Below, in pieces: positions 7,099 to 15,850 of a DNA stretch of 64,000 nucleotides. Both the position numbers and the translations under genes were made by a program. A model generated the notes under the pieces. The model was not told the DNA's origin, made no database searches, and was given only the letters and a program-made list of their open reading frames with translations. The stretch is from Pseudomonas baetica (GTDB taxonomy: Bacteria > Pseudomonadota > Gammaproteobacteria > Pseudomonadales > Pseudomonadaceae). Numbering within the stretch: position 1 is the stretch's first letter; each line of letters begins with the position of its first letter. Location of the stretch: NCBI RefSeq assembly GCF_019733355.1, contig NZ_JAIHLQ010000030.1, positions 1-64,000 of the forward strand, in the 5' to 3' direction.

Positions 7099-10000
7099 TC
7101 AGGCCTGAAGACGTTGCGCGAGGCCGTGCATGGCCGCGCGCAACGCATTGATCGCCACGATGATGACGACGGCTTCGGCCTCTCGACAAGCCTGTTCAAG
7201 ATCAGCGCACGCCGACACCACCCGCTCCGCGCCCACCATCTGTGCTCCGCCCTTGATGTGATGGGCCAGCTCGCGCAGCCCAGCGTGGTCGTCCTCGGCG
7301 TTCAAATCGTCAAGTCGTTGCAGATCGTGATGCAGACTGTTCAACACTTCTTCACGCAGGCGCTCGATCAACGCGAGATCATCGCCGGCCATTTGCTCCA
7401 GTGTGCTCAAGTCGATTTCTGTCAGGGCAATATGCTCGGTCGAATCGACATCGCTCGCGCATTGGCTCGCGCCATTCAGGGCCTGCTGCAGATCGTGCAA
7501 ACGGATCGGTTTGAACAGACATTCGTCCATGCCGGCTTCAAGACAGCGAACCTTCTCCTCGACCTGCGCGTTGGCGGTGAAACCCAGAATCAGGCAAGGT
7601 GCACGGCCGCTCGCGGCTTCTTCGTCACGGATTGATCGTGCCAGTTCATAGCCGTTGCGCCGGGGCATGTTGCAGTCGGTGATCACCACATCGAACGGCT
7701 GTGCCCGCCAACACTCCAGTGCTTGATGGCCGTCCTCGGTATCGACCGTGACATGCCCCAGCTCACTCAACTGCCAGCCTAGTAACAATCGGTTCACCGG
7801 ATGATCGTCCACCACTAGAACGCTCAGGGCGTGTTCCGGCGCGCCCAGGGTTTGAGCGGTCGCCGGGTTCTGCGCGAGCGCGGTCAGCAGCGGCAACTCG
7901 AGACTGACTTCAACTTGCGTTCCGTGGCCGGGTTCGCTGTCTAGCCGTAACGCGCCGCCCATCATTTCGCAGAGGCTACGACTGATCACCAGGCCCAGCC
8001 CGGAACCGCTGCGCACCGATTGCGCGTTATTGCTGGCCTGAACGAACGGGCTGAACAGCCGTTGCCGATCCTGCGCGCTGATACCGATCCCGCTGTCTTC
8101 GATGACCACTCTCACTGCCAGTCGCTCGGCCGATGTTGCTGTCACCGCAAGCCACAAACGCACCTCGCCCTCCTCGGTGAATTTGATCGCGTTGCTCAGC
8201 AGATTCGACAGCACTTGCTTGAAGCGCGTCGGGTCAATCAACACATCGACGTCACTGCCGGCATCAAGCTCGATCTGCCACAGCAAGCGCTTCTGCCGCG
8301 CCAGCCCTTCAAAAACCCGGCATACCGACACCACCAGTTCACGCAGATTGGCCCGTTCGGGGGCCAGGGACAAATGCCCGTTTTCAATACGTGCAATGTC
8401 GAGAATGTCGCCGATCAGGGCCAGCAATTGTTGCCCGGCGTTGGAGGCCACCTGAATCGCCAAGCGATCAGTCACGCCTTCATCGGCCCTTTTCAGCGCC
8501 AGTTCGAGCATGCCGATCAACGCATTCATCGGTGTGCGGATCTCGTGGCTCATGGTCGCCAGAAAAGTGGTCTTGGCCCGATTGGCGTCGTCCGCAACGT
8601 CCTTGGCTTCCTGCAATTGCTGCAACCATTGCTGACGCTGGCGGATTTGCCTGCGCTGAAGACCGATCCAGACCAATGCCAGCAACAGCAGGCTCGCCGC
8701 AGCGACAAATCCCAGGACAATCATGCGGCGATGACGCAGCCAATAGCTATCCTCCACCACCACATCATGCCCCCAGCGCTCGACCAGTTCGTCCACCTGC
8801 TGCGGGGCGATGCTCAGCAGTGCCTTGTTCAGGATCGAATGCAGTATTGGCGCCTGCGGCGAAGTGGCCAGCGCGATACGGGCGGGTTGATCACCCACGG
8901 TACCGGTAATGCGCAGACGCGAGCGGTACTGGCGGGCAATCAGATAACGCGCCACCAGCAACGAGCTGACCGTCGCGTCCACTTGGCCTTTGGCGATCAG
9001 CGCCATACCTTCGGCGGGACTTTTGACTTCGACCAGGTGAATGGCGGGTACGCGTCCCAGCAGATAAGCGCGCAATGGGTGACCACGATAAATAGCCAGG
9101 CGCTTCCCCGCCAAATCGTCGAGATCGCGAGGGCTCTGCGCTGTGGCCGCACTGACCAGCACAAAGGGATTGTTCAGATAGGCCCGGGTGAACTGCAGTT
9201 CGGTTTCACGCTCGCTGCTGGGTGTCACCACGGGCAACACGTCAAGCGCCTCCATCTTCAGTTGCTCGATCTGACGGTCCAGCGAGCCCCCGCGCACGAT
9301 CTCGAAATGCAGCCCGCTACGCTGGCTGATCAAGTTCAGCAATTGCGCCGAAAGCCCACTGAAACGGCCGTTTGCATCAAAGAACGTCAGCGGGGCGAAA
9401 TCTTCGATGCCGCCGACTCGCACCACAGGGTGTTGGCCCAGCCATTGCTGCTCTGCGGTACTGAGTTGCACCTGCGTCTGTTCGGCCATCTCGGCGAGAC
9501 CCGCGCTCCAACGCTGTTCTATGCGCAGACGATGCTCCATGGGAATGCTCGCCAACGCCTTGTCGACGAGGCGTCTGAGGCGCACATCGGTTCGCAACAG
9601 CGCAAAGCCGAACGGATTGGCATCGAGCCCCGACGGCCCAGCCAATTGCAAGTCGTTGCGATAATTGGTGTTGATCAAGTAGTTGGCACTGATGAAGTCG
9701 CCCAGATAAACGTCATCTGCGCCAAACGCCACTGCACCGAGGGCATCCATCGCCGAAGGGTAGCGCTGCACGAGCGCTTCGGGATAAAACGCCTGCACGT
9801 TCGCCAGCGGCAGATAGTCTTCGACCATGGCGACACGCTTGCCGGCCAGGTTCACCGGCAAGGTTTCACCGAGCCGGGTCACCAGCATCGGCTGGTCGTC
9901 AGCATAGGCCCGAGACAGAATGATTTTCGGGTCAGCGACCTCAAAACTGTTGGAGGTGCCCAACAGATCGACATCACCGCGTTTGAGCGCATCCATCACA

Positions 10001-10317
10001 GCATTGCGGTTGGCATAGCGCCGGACCTCGATGCCGATGCCGAGCAGTTGCGCCAGCAGATCGGCGTAATCGGCCGTGAGTCCTTCCAGCTCATGTTGAT
10101 TGCGGGTTATCTCGAACGGCGGATAATCAGGCCCGGAAACGCCCATGCGCAACACCGCGTGCTGACGCAGCCATTGCCGATCCTGCTCGTCCAGAGGAAG
10201 CTGGACCCTTTCCAGAGCGGTGCGGGTCAGCACCTCCAGCAACTGTGGCGGTTCACTCGCCCAACTGGTGGCCACAAGGCTCAGCCACAACCAGAAAATC
10301 CGTAATACCGGCCTCAT
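7099..10317 (-). CDS. Unorthodox hybrid sensor kinase, BvgS/EvgS/RocS type (kinase 1)
   Basis: A 1072-residue inner-membrane sensor. It has a signal peptide (1-20), two tandem periplasmic SBP_bac_3 (Venus-flytrap) domains at about 50-270 and 290-510, and one TM helix near 528-552. The HisKA domain carries FLATMSHEIRTPMNA (His591). The HATPase carries an N box (SNLLSNAIKFT) and G boxes (DSGIGIS, GSGLGLVIS). A receiver follows (Asp881 in VITDCNMPRRNGYE) and an HPt domain (His1019 in LAHHIKGGAQ). All phosphorelay residues are present. Unlike its paralog at 17357-21004 it has no PAS domain. It starts 10 nt after the regulator gene (10328-10954), so the two are one operon. By family analogy it relays phosphate through its HPt to the NarL-type regulator. 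The ligand is unknown. Confidence 0.93.
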   Translation of the reverse strand: MRPVLRIFWLWLSLVATSWASEPPQLLEVLTRTALERVQLPLDEQDRQWLRQHAVLRMGVSGPDYPPFEITRNQHELEGLTADYADLLAQLLGIGIEVRRYANRNAVMDALKRGDVDLLGTSNSFEVADPKIILSRAYADDQPMLVTRLGETLPVNLAGKRVAMVEDYLPLANVQAFYPEALVQRYPSAMDALGAVAFGADDVYLGDFISANYLINTNYRNDLQLAGPSGLDANPFGFALLRTDVRLRRLVDKALASIPMEHRLRIEQRWSAGLAEMAEQTQVQLSTAEQQWLGQHPVVRVGGIEDFAPLTFFDANGRFSGLSAQLLNLISQRSGLHFEIVRGGSLDRQIEQLKMEALDVLPVVTPSSERETELQFTRAYLNNPFVLVSAATAQSPRDLDDLAGKRLAIYRGHPLRAYLLGRVPAIHLVEVKSPAEGMALIAKGQVDATVSSLLVARYLIARQYRSRLRITGTVGDQPARIALATSPQAPILHSILNKALLSIAPQQVDELVERWGHDVVVEDSYWLRHRRMIVLGFVAAASLLLLALVWIGLQRRQIRQRQQWLQQLQEAKDVADDANRAKTTFLATMSHEIRTPMNALIGMLELALKRADEGVTDRLAIQVASNAGQQLLALIGDILDIARIENGHLSLAPERANLRELVVSVCRVFEGLARQKRLLWQIELDAGSDVDVLIDPTRFKQVLSNLLSNAIKFTEEGEVRLWLAVTATSAERLAVRVVIEDSGIGISAQDRQRLFSPFVQASNNAQSVRSGSGLGLVISRSLCEMMGGALRLDSEPGHGTQVEVSLELPLLTALAQNPATAQTLGAPEHALSVLVVDDHPVNRLLLGWQLSELGHVTVDTEDGHQALECWRAQPFDVVITDCNMPRRNGYELARSIRDEEAASGRAPCLILGFTANAQVEEKVRCLEAGMDECLFKPIRLHDLQQALNGASQCASDVDSTEHIALTEIDLSTLEQMAGDDLALIERLREEVLNSLHHDLQRLDDLNAEDDHAGLRELAHHIKGGAQMVGAERVVSACADLEQACREAEAVVIIVAINALRAAMHGLAQRLQA

Positions 10318-10327
10318 GACCGGGCGC

Positions 10328-10954
10328 TCAGAGCAAATGATTGCGCTTGGCGAAATCGCGCAAGTGCACCGCCGAGCTGACCCCGAGCTTCTTCATCAGA
10401 CGGGTTTTGTAGGTACTGACGGTCTTGTGACTCAGGTGCATGTCCTCGGCAATCGTCTTGTTGGCTCTGCCCTGCCCCAGTTGTACAAAAATGCTCAACT
10501 CCCGGTCGGAGAGTTGATCGACCATCTGCTTTTCCGTGGTTTGCACGGCGTTCAGTGCGCTGACATTGTCCGGCAGCGCGGAAAAATAGGTGTAGCCCGA
10601 CATCACCGCCTGAATGGCTTTATGCAATTGTTGCAACTGGTTGGTCTTGGTCACGTAGGCCATCGCCCCCGCACGCAGACAACGCTCCTGGTAAAACAAG
10701 GGATCGTGGGAACTGAAGACCAGAATTCGGCAGTCAAGGTCGCTGGCCTTGATTCGCGCCAGTACATCCAACCCGTCAAGCACCGGCAAACGCAGGTCTA
10801 GCACGACCAGTCGGGGTTTGTGCTCACGGATCAATGGCAGCACCTCGTTGCCACTGGACGCCTCGTAGATCTGCTTGAAGCCCTCGGTTTGCAGCACGAT
10901 TCGGATGGCGGCGCGCACCACCGGATGATCGTCGACGATCAGCGCTGACTTCAT
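10328..10954 (-). CDS. NarL/FixJ-type response regulator, BvgA/EvgA/RocA-like (regulator 1)
   Basis: 208 residues. The N-terminal receiver has the acidic pair in IVDDHPVVR, the phospho-acceptor Asp53 in VVLDLRLP and Lys in YVTKTNQ. The C-terminal LuxR-type HTH (about 143-205) has LSDRELSIFVQLGQGRANKTIAEDMHLSHKTVSTYKTRLMKKLG. The ATG at 10954 is chosen because GGGAG lies 5 nt upstream; the longer frame adds a non-family N-terminus. It is the first partner of kinase 1 (10-nt gap). Together with the paralog at 21005-21631 it is the obvious candidate to bind the repeated GTAGGAAATTTCC box of this region. Confidence 0.93.
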   Translation of the reverse strand: MKSALIVDDHPVVRAAIRIVLQTEGFKQIYEASSGNEVLPLIREHKPRLVVLDLRLPVLDGLDVLARIKASDLDCRILVFSSHDPLFYQERCLRAGAMAYVTKTNQLQQLHKAIQAVMSGYTYFSALPDNVSALNAVQTTEKQMVDQLSDRELSIFVQLGQGRANKTIAEDMHLSHKTVSTYKTRLMKKLGVSSAVHLRDFAKRNHLL

Positions 10955-11056
10955 AACCACTCCCAGTGCAAAATCTGGCGATAGGACCACCGGCATGGGC
11001 TGATCCAGACTCAGTGGTTGCGCAGCGACTGTTGCACGGAACGGAAAGCGAATCAC

Positions 11057-11072
11057 CTGTCAGACCTGACAG
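11057..11072. promoter_or_regulatory. Perfect dyad between the pseudo-receiver gene and regulator 1
   Basis: CTGTCAG-AC-CTGACAG, two perfect 7-bp arms around 2 bp, lies 17 bp beyond the stop of the pseudo-receiver gene and about 100 bp before the regulator start. The 2-nt loop and lack of a U run argue against a terminator. It could be an operator or mRNA hairpin that sets expression of the kinase pair. Confidence 0.35.
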
Positions 11073-11089
11073 TTGCGGCAAACATTTTT

Positions 11090-11530
11090 TTATGCGTGAG
11101 CTCGACTTCGCACAAACTGATCCTGGTTCCAGGCTGACGATTGATGCTCGGCGAATGCCTCGACCCGCGACATCAAGTGCTTGATCGCTTGTGCATTGGG
11201 TAACGCCGCGTGACTGACCTGGACATTTTCCTGGGCGAACCCCGAAGCCACCTGCAGCGGCGCCGAAGGATCGTTGTATATCAACGCGTGACGGACCTGC
11301 GGGTTTTCCAGCAGAAAACCCGGCAGGTCCAGTGAGCCGGCCGTCAGTTCGGCATTGATGACGACCACATCAAACGGTTCACAGCCGTACTCCACAAGGG
11401 TCAGCAACTCGACAAGGCTCTGCACAGGGGCAACACGGTAGTAATCGAGGCCATTGAACAGACGTTCGACGTTCATCCGGTGAAAATGCTGCGAGTCGGC
11501 GATCAAGATGCGCAGGGTTTTATTGATCAT
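11090..11530 (-). CDS. Stand-alone pseudo-receiver protein lacking the phospho-acceptor Asp (1)
   Basis: 146 residues with the shape of a CheY-like receiver: RILIADSQHFHRMNVERLF (strand 1, helix 1), then FDVVVINAELTAG, where the phosphorylated Asp should follow the hydrophobic strand but Asn59 is found. The later conserved Lys is missing too (HAALPNAQ). It cannot be phosphorylated in the usual way. A paralog with the same change lies at 12923-13312. The start at 11530 has AGGAG 7 nt upstream. It probably begins the operon pseudo-receiver - regulator 1 - kinase 1, under the box at 11595-11612. The function is unknown; a protein-interaction role within the phosphorelay is an inference. Confidence 0.75.
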   Translation of the reverse strand: MINKTLRILIADSQHFHRMNVERLFNGLDYYRVAPVQSLVELLTLVEYGCEPFDVVVINAELTAGSLDLPGFLLENPQVRHALIYNDPSAPLQVASGFAQENVQVSHAALPNAQAIKHLMSRVEAFAEHQSSAWNQDQFVRSRAHA

Positions 11531-11594
11531 GCTCGATCTCCTGGTGGTGACGGTTTCTGAAGGCGGCAAGCCTACGCAAGCCCCGAGACGTTAT

Positions 11595-11612
11595 CTGTAA
11601 GAAATTTCCTAA
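11595..11612 (-). promoter_or_regulatory. Conserved Bvg/Evg-like box upstream of pseudo-receiver 1
   Basis: CTGTAAGAAATTTCCTAA, a 65-bp distance from the pseudo-receiver start. On the minus strand it reads TTAGGAAATTTCTTACAG. It is one of ten related boxes in 11.5-28.3 kb. The palindromic core is AAGAAATTTCCT. Confidence 0.7.
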
Positions 11613-11620
11613 AAAACCGC

Positions 11621-12829
11621 TCATTTTTCCGAGCTCTGCACCACGCTGCGCTGCTGCAGCCACCTCAACAAATCGGCCCCTGCCATCGGCCGTGCGTACC
11701 AGTAGCCCTGACCTTGCGCGCAACCGAGTGCCAGCAGTTCACGGCGCTGCACATCGGTCTCGATGCCCTCGATCACCACTGTCATGCCCAGGGTTTCGCC
11801 CAGCGCCAGCGTGCTGCTGATCGCCGCCCGGCAACGTGGCTCGTGCTCAAGGTTACGAATGAAATCAGCGTCGAGCTTGATCTCGTTGAAGGGCAACTGA
11901 CACAAGCGTTGCAGTGAGGAGAATCCGGCACCGAAGTCATCAATGGACAAGCGACAGCCCATCATTCGTAAGCGCACCAGGCTTTCCAGGCTGGTGGCCG
12001 GTGCTTCCAGCAGGCCGCTTTCGGTCAGTTCGAAGGTCAGATTTGAACCGGGAGCCGCGTGACTGGCCAGTATGTTCCGGATGGTTGCCGTCAAATCGCT
12101 GCTGGCGAGTTGAGAGGCCTGCAGATTGAACGCCATGTTCAACACAAAGCCTTGCGCCCTCGCGCTGCACTGCAACGTCAACGCCTCATTTATTTGGCAA
12201 AACAACAACTCGTCGAGCAAGCCGCAGCGCTCCAGCACAGGCATGAAAACCGCCGGCGAAATGATCCCCTGCGTCGGATGCTGCCAGCGGCACAGGACTT
12301 CGACACCACTGACTTCTCCGGTCAGCAGATTGAATTTGGGTTGATACCAGGCTTGTAACTGCCGCTCAGCCAAGGCCTCGCGGACCGCGTCTTCGTTGGC
12401 CAGCGTGTTGGCGCTGATCGGTGGCTGCTGACTGACCGGCCTGACGAGGGCCTTTCTCAACAAATCCTCCAACACCTGCACATGCAATGGTTTGCCCACA
12501 TCACCCAACAACTCGAGTCCAAGCAACGTCACCATTTGATGCACCGCCCGACGCAGATCCGCCGACAACGAGCTGCTGATGATGACCGACTTGACCTGCC
12601 CCGACGCGCCCACCCGCTGCAAAAACTCGAGGCCGTCCATGCCCTCCATTTGTAAGTCGCACAGGGCAACATCCACCGGCCCGACGGTTTCCAGCACCGC
12701 CAGGGCCTGGGCGCCGTCACTGGCCTCGAACACCTCTCGGCATCCCAGCGATTGGAGCATGCTCACCGCTACGGAACGCTGGAAGGTGTGATCTTCTAGA
12801 ACCAGGACACGGAGCGGCAAAGTGGGCAT
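11621..12829 (-). CDS. REC-EAL response regulator, c-di-GMP phosphodiesterase candidate (1), RocR-like
   Basis: 402 residues. The receiver (1-125) keeps LEDH, Asp58 in VALCDLQMEG and Lys in GDVGKPL. The EAL domain (about 150-400) has GVEVLCRW (EVL in place of EAL, with the metal-binding Glu kept), FELTESGLLE, SIDDFGAGFSS, EIKLD and VVIEGIE, and ends AQGQGYWYARPM. The main catalytic acidic residues and Lys are present, so hydrolysis of c-di-GMP is plausible. P. aeruginosa RocR and PvrR share this architecture and sit beside RocS/RcsC-type kinases. The ATG at 12829 is preferred over a TTG at 12862. The perfect palindromic box 12912-12925 lies about 82 bp upstream. Confidence 0.9.
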   Translation of the reverse strand: MPTLPLRVLVLEDHTFQRSVAVSMLQSLGCREVFEASDGAQALAVLETVGPVDVALCDLQMEGMDGLEFLQRVGASGQVKSVIISSSLSADLRRAVHQMVTLLGLELLGDVGKPLHVQVLEDLLRKALVRPVSQQPPISANTLANEDAVREALAERQLQAWYQPKFNLLTGEVSGVEVLCRWQHPTQGIISPAVFMPVLERCGLLDELLFCQINEALTLQCSARAQGFVLNMAFNLQASQLASSDLTATIRNILASHAAPGSNLTFELTESGLLEAPATSLESLVRLRMMGCRLSIDDFGAGFSSLQRLCQLPFNEIKLDADFIRNLEHEPRCRAAISSTLALGETLGMTVVIEGIETDVQRRELLALGCAQGQGYWYARPMAGADLLRWLQQRSVVQSSEK

Positions 12830-12910
12830 GGCGATCGACTCATCTGTTGAGGGGCAACACAATTTTGTGGAATCAGAGGCCTGAATACTCTAAGAAAGAT
12901 CCCAAAATGC

Positions 12911-12925
12911 GTAGGAAATTTCCTA
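12911..12925 (-). promoter_or_regulatory. Conserved Bvg/Evg-like box upstream of REC-EAL 1
   Basis: GTAGGAAATTTCCTA contains the perfect 14-bp palindrome TAGGAAATTTCCTA. It overlaps the stop codon of the upstream pseudo-receiver gene, so the promoter sits inside the end of another gene. It is 82 bp from the REC-EAL start. Confidence 0.75.
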
Positions 12926-13312
12926 AGCGCCAAGAGACATCAGCACGGCGTCCAGGGACTGCCGGTCAGGCGTCTGTATGAGGCTCAATTGACGTCGCTG
13001 GCTGGCATGGATCATCTCAGCCCTTAACTGACCCCGACGTGCGTCATAGATCACACCGTGGCGAATCTGCGGGTTGCTGAGGAAGAATCGCACCGGATCA
13101 ATCCCCGTAGCCGCTAACAGTTCGCCATTGATGATCATCAGTTCAAAGCCTTCGAAAGGATCGTGCGAGTAATGAGTCAAGCCCAGCAACTCCCGAAAGG
13201 ACTGCGCGGGAGTCAGCCTGCGGCAACCCAGCTCCTTGAGAGACTTCTCGATTCTGCTACGCAGATAAGGCTGATCTTCGACGATCAGGATTCGCCAGCA
13301 TTTGTAGGGCAT
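12923..13312 (-). CDS. Stand-alone pseudo-receiver protein lacking the phospho-acceptor Asp (2)
   Basis: 129 residues, paralog of the protein at 11090-11530. CWRILIVEDQPYLRSRIEKSL keeps the acidic pair of a receiver, but the phosphorylation strand reads FELMIINGELLA, with Asn62 in place of Asp. The position of the conserved Lys is also changed (LIQTPDRQ). Both proteins share the phrase PQ(I/V)RH(G/A)(V/L)IY(D/N) after the active-site region, which marks a distinct subfamily. No strong ribosome site is visible at the ATG. A degenerate box lies 59 bp upstream. Function unknown. Confidence 0.72.
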   Translation of the reverse strand: MPYKCWRILIVEDQPYLRSRIEKSLKELGCRRLTPAQSFRELLGLTHYSHDPFEGFELMIINGELLAATGIDPVRFFLSNPQIRHGVIYDARRGQLRAEMIHASQRRQLSLIQTPDRQSLDAVLMSLGA

Positions 13313-13370
13313 GTGATTTCAACAATGGCGTGAAGGTAGATCACGCTAATCAAAAGGCTCGACGATCTAT

Positions 13371-13385
13371 GTAAGAAAGTTCTGA
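13371..13385 (-). promoter_or_regulatory. Degenerate Bvg/Evg-like box upstream of pseudo-receiver 2
   Basis: GTAAGAAAGTTCTGA matches the left half of the box fully (GTAAGAAA) and the right half poorly. Its place, 59 bp before the start codon, matches the other members. Confidence 0.5.
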
Positions 13386-13424
13386 AAATCGCCCAAGACG
13401 CATACGAATTCCCTTAATAAAGAC

Positions 13425-13444
13425 GCGCCGGGACTACCCGGCGC
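13425..13444 (-). terminator. Terminator of the autotransporter gene
   Basis: GCGCCGGG-ACTA-CCCGGCGC is a perfect 8-bp GC-rich stem 12 bp beyond the autotransporter stop. On the minus strand it is followed by GTCTTTATTAAG. Confidence 0.8.
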
Positions 13445-13455
13445 TGCCTTTTTTC

Positions 13456-15627
13456 TTACCAGAGATAGCGATAACCCAAGCTGACACCGAACGGTTGTTC
13501 GATACCGTTGCCCTTGGCGTACTCGGCATCCAGAGAAATCTTGCTTTTCTCCGTGACTTGCAACACGCCACCGAACCCGACTTCCACACGGCTACCCGGC
13601 AATTCCGCATCGAATTTATTGCCGTTGACGGTGACCTTGCTGCTGCCCGCGTGCTCGGTAATGAAGGATGCTTTGACGTATGGCTGGGCCTTCATACCGT
13701 TACTCAGTTCCAGACTGCGACCAAAGAGCGAACCGACACGACTTTGCAGCGAATTCAGATTATCGGTCTTGACCCGCAGACCGTTGCTGGCGGTATAGCT
13801 CGCGCCCTGAGTCTGAGTGGCCGTGATTTCCACCTGCGGCTCAACGAACCAGCCATCTTTGAGCGCGATGCGTTTGCCGATCTCGATGTCGGCACCCACA
13901 CCATTGGTGCTGTAGGAACCTTTTACCGAATTACCCAGATTGCTCGGGGTTTTGATGTCGTTATCGAAGCGGCTGTACTTCAACACGCTGTCCACATAGA
14001 CGCCGTTGTCGTTCAAATAGGTGGCATAGAGGCCGAACATGCGGCTATCGATCTCACCCGAGGCGCCCTCGCCGAAGTTCAGGTCCGAACGGGCCGTGCC
14101 GACCATGGCACCGACATAGACTTTGCCGCTGTCGATCGCGAATGCCTTGTCGGCACCGATTTCCAGACCACTAACGTCCTGGGTGTAAGCACGGCTGGAG
14201 TTCTCGCTGACATCGAAGCGCTTACCGATGGCACGCGTCCAGATACCACCGTCGTCCTGCCCCATGCGCAATTCACCCAGACGTTTGACCAGCGCATTCA
14301 TTTGCGCACTCCACAGACTGGCGCCAGCCGTGTGCGCGGCGATGGCGGCGTTAGTGCCCTTTGAGAGGTTTTCCGGCCGTGGGTTGACTGGCGTCGGCGG
14401 CGTCACCGGATCCAGTGGTTTTGCTGGATTGACAGGCGTCACTGGATTGACAGGTGTTACCGGGGCGACAGGCTGTTCTGGATCGGCAGGCGTGACCGGA
14501 ACGACGGGATCGCTGCTGCCACTGGCCAGCACCCAGTCATCACCCTGTTGCTGCAAGGTGTAGCGGAACGCGCCGGCATCGACATGGCCACCGTAGAGTC
14601 CAAATTTCGCACTGCCGCCCTGGGTATCGACCAGCACCAGACGCCCGTCAATAGCCGCGGGTTCATGACCGGAGTCGCCCACGATCAACGTATGATCGCC
14701 ACTCGCCAGGCCAGCCCCCTGCACCACCAGCAAATCACTTTGCTGATTGGCGATATCGGTGTTCATCAGGATGTTGCCGCTGCCGGACAATGCATTGACA
14801 GTGAATGTCTTGAAGCTGCCATCCGTACTTGGCACAAAGGCAACACTGCCGCCATTGAGCGTCAGGGAGTCAACGGTTTTCACGCCGTTCTCCATGACAT
14901 TAACGGTACCGCCTGCGTCCGCGACCAGCCCGTTGGCCTGCGCGCCCTTGTACAGATTGATTCGCCCGCCATTGCTCACGGTGCTGTTGTTGACCGTGGC
15001 GGTGTCATAGACACTCTGCAAGCCACCGTCGATGCGTGTACCGGTTGCCACCGTGCCGCCGAACATGCCTATTTGCAGACTCTGCTCCCCACCGCTGTTG
15101 ATCAGGGTGTCTCGCGCCACGCCCTGATTGGTCAACACCTGCAGCCCGCCACTATTGATGACGGTGTCAGTTGCAGTGCCCCCGACAGTCAGAGTCTGAA
15201 CGCCATTCTGATTGATCACGGTACGGTTGGCCCGCCCTGTCGTGGTTTGCACCGTCTGTGCGCCACCGTTCAGAATAGTGTCGTTGGCCACACCGGAGAT
15301 GCCCACCACCTGTGAGCCGCTGGCGTTAACGATGCTGCGGTTGGCAATGCCACTCTGAACGTTCTGGACGCCGTTGACAGTGGCGTCATTCGACACGCCG
15401 TTCTGAAAAACCGTCTGACTCCCGGTGACTGCGATCAACGTGTTGTTGGCCGTACCGTTGGTGCCAATATTCTGCGTGCCACCGACCACTGTTTCACCAT
15501 CGACTACCGCGCCGTTGTTGACGGTTGAAGTGAACGCGTTCGCCTGTACCGGCAGCAACAGGAAGATAGCCAGCGCAAGGGGCGAAAGCGTCAGTGCAGG
15601 GTTCTGTTTGGAGTTGATCGTCTTCAT
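13456..15627 (-). CDS. Autotransporter (type Va) with AIDA-like repeat passenger
   Basis: 723 residues. An N-terminal signal (about 1-31, hydrophobic LALAIFLLLPVQANA) is followed by about ten imperfect 19-24-residue repeats of the type NGxxQxVxxxGxAxxTxVNxxG (about 33-235), which are expected to form a right-handed beta-helix. Then come a linker region, a proline-rich tract of PV(T/N)P repeats (about 372-420) and a pertactin-like barrel (about 455-723) ending in GYRYLW. It would be exported by Sec and display its passenger on the outer membrane as an adhesin or biofilm factor. The passenger is short and has no protease or lipase motif. GAGG lies 8 nt before the ATG. Two boxes at 15758-15791 suggest it is an output of the neighbouring phosphorelay. 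Confidence 0.9.
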   Translation of the reverse strand: MKTINSKQNPALTLSPLALAIFLLLPVQANAFTSTVNNGAVVDGETVVGGTQNIGTNGTANNTLIAVTGSQTVFQNGVSNDATVNGVQNVQSGIANRSIVNASGSQVVGISGVANDTILNGGAQTVQTTTGRANRTVINQNGVQTLTVGGTATDTVINSGGLQVLTNQGVARDTLINSGGEQSLQIGMFGGTVATGTRIDGGLQSVYDTATVNNSTVSNGGRINLYKGAQANGLVADAGGTVNVMENGVKTVDSLTLNGGSVAFVPSTDGSFKTFTVNALSGSGNILMNTDIANQQSDLLVVQGAGLASGDHTLIVGDSGHEPAAIDGRLVLVDTQGGSAKFGLYGGHVDAGAFRYTLQQQGDDWVLASGSSDPVVPVTPADPEQPVAPVTPVNPVTPVNPAKPLDPVTPPTPVNPRPENLSKGTNAAIAAHTAGASLWSAQMNALVKRLGELRMGQDDGGIWTRAIGKRFDVSENSSRAYTQDVSGLEIGADKAFAIDSGKVYVGAMVGTARSDLNFGEGASGEIDSRMFGLYATYLNDNGVYVDSVLKYSRFDNDIKTPSNLGNSVKGSYSTNGVGADIEIGKRIALKDGWFVEPQVEITATQTQGASYTASNGLRVKTDNLNSLQSRVGSLFGRSLELSNGMKAQPYVKASFITEHAGSSKVTVNGNKFDAELPGSRVEVGFGGVLQVTEKSKISLDAEYAKGNGIEQPFGVSLGYRYLW

Positions 15628-15757
15628 GTTCAGTACCTCGTTCTTACTGCCGGGTCGACAGTGGAAATGCCAATGGCATAGGGGCTGAGCGGCGACTGAT
15701 GGAAGGCCGGCGGCTCAGTTGAGGTCTGTAATTTAGAGATCGAAGAGAACTTGCTGA

Positions 15758-15791
15758 GTAGGAAATTTCCCTACATTTGTAGGAAATTTCC
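15758..15791 (-). promoter_or_regulatory. Tandem Bvg/Evg-like boxes upstream of the autotransporter
   Basis: Two copies of GTAGGAAATTTCC start at 15758 and 15779, exactly 21 bp apart (two helical turns, same face). Between them CCCTACATTTGTAGG gives an EvgA-like inverted arrangement as well. The nearer copy is 131 bp from the start codon. Confidence 0.78.
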
Positions 15792-15850
15792 GAAGCAAAT
15801 GAGCGGTATCACAAGCATTCGTCTAGCGTAAGTACAACACTTGCAGCAAA

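Noticed and set aside
8020..10305. A 761-codon + strand frame antisense to kinase 1, and similar long frames opposite other genes (e.g. 18449-19954, 55854-57689)
   Set aside because: They mirror the codon bias of the real genes on the other strand, have no recognisable domains and no ribosome sites.
11057..11072. Terminator for pseudo-receiver 1
   Set aside because: A 2-nt loop and no U run; kept only as a possible operator.
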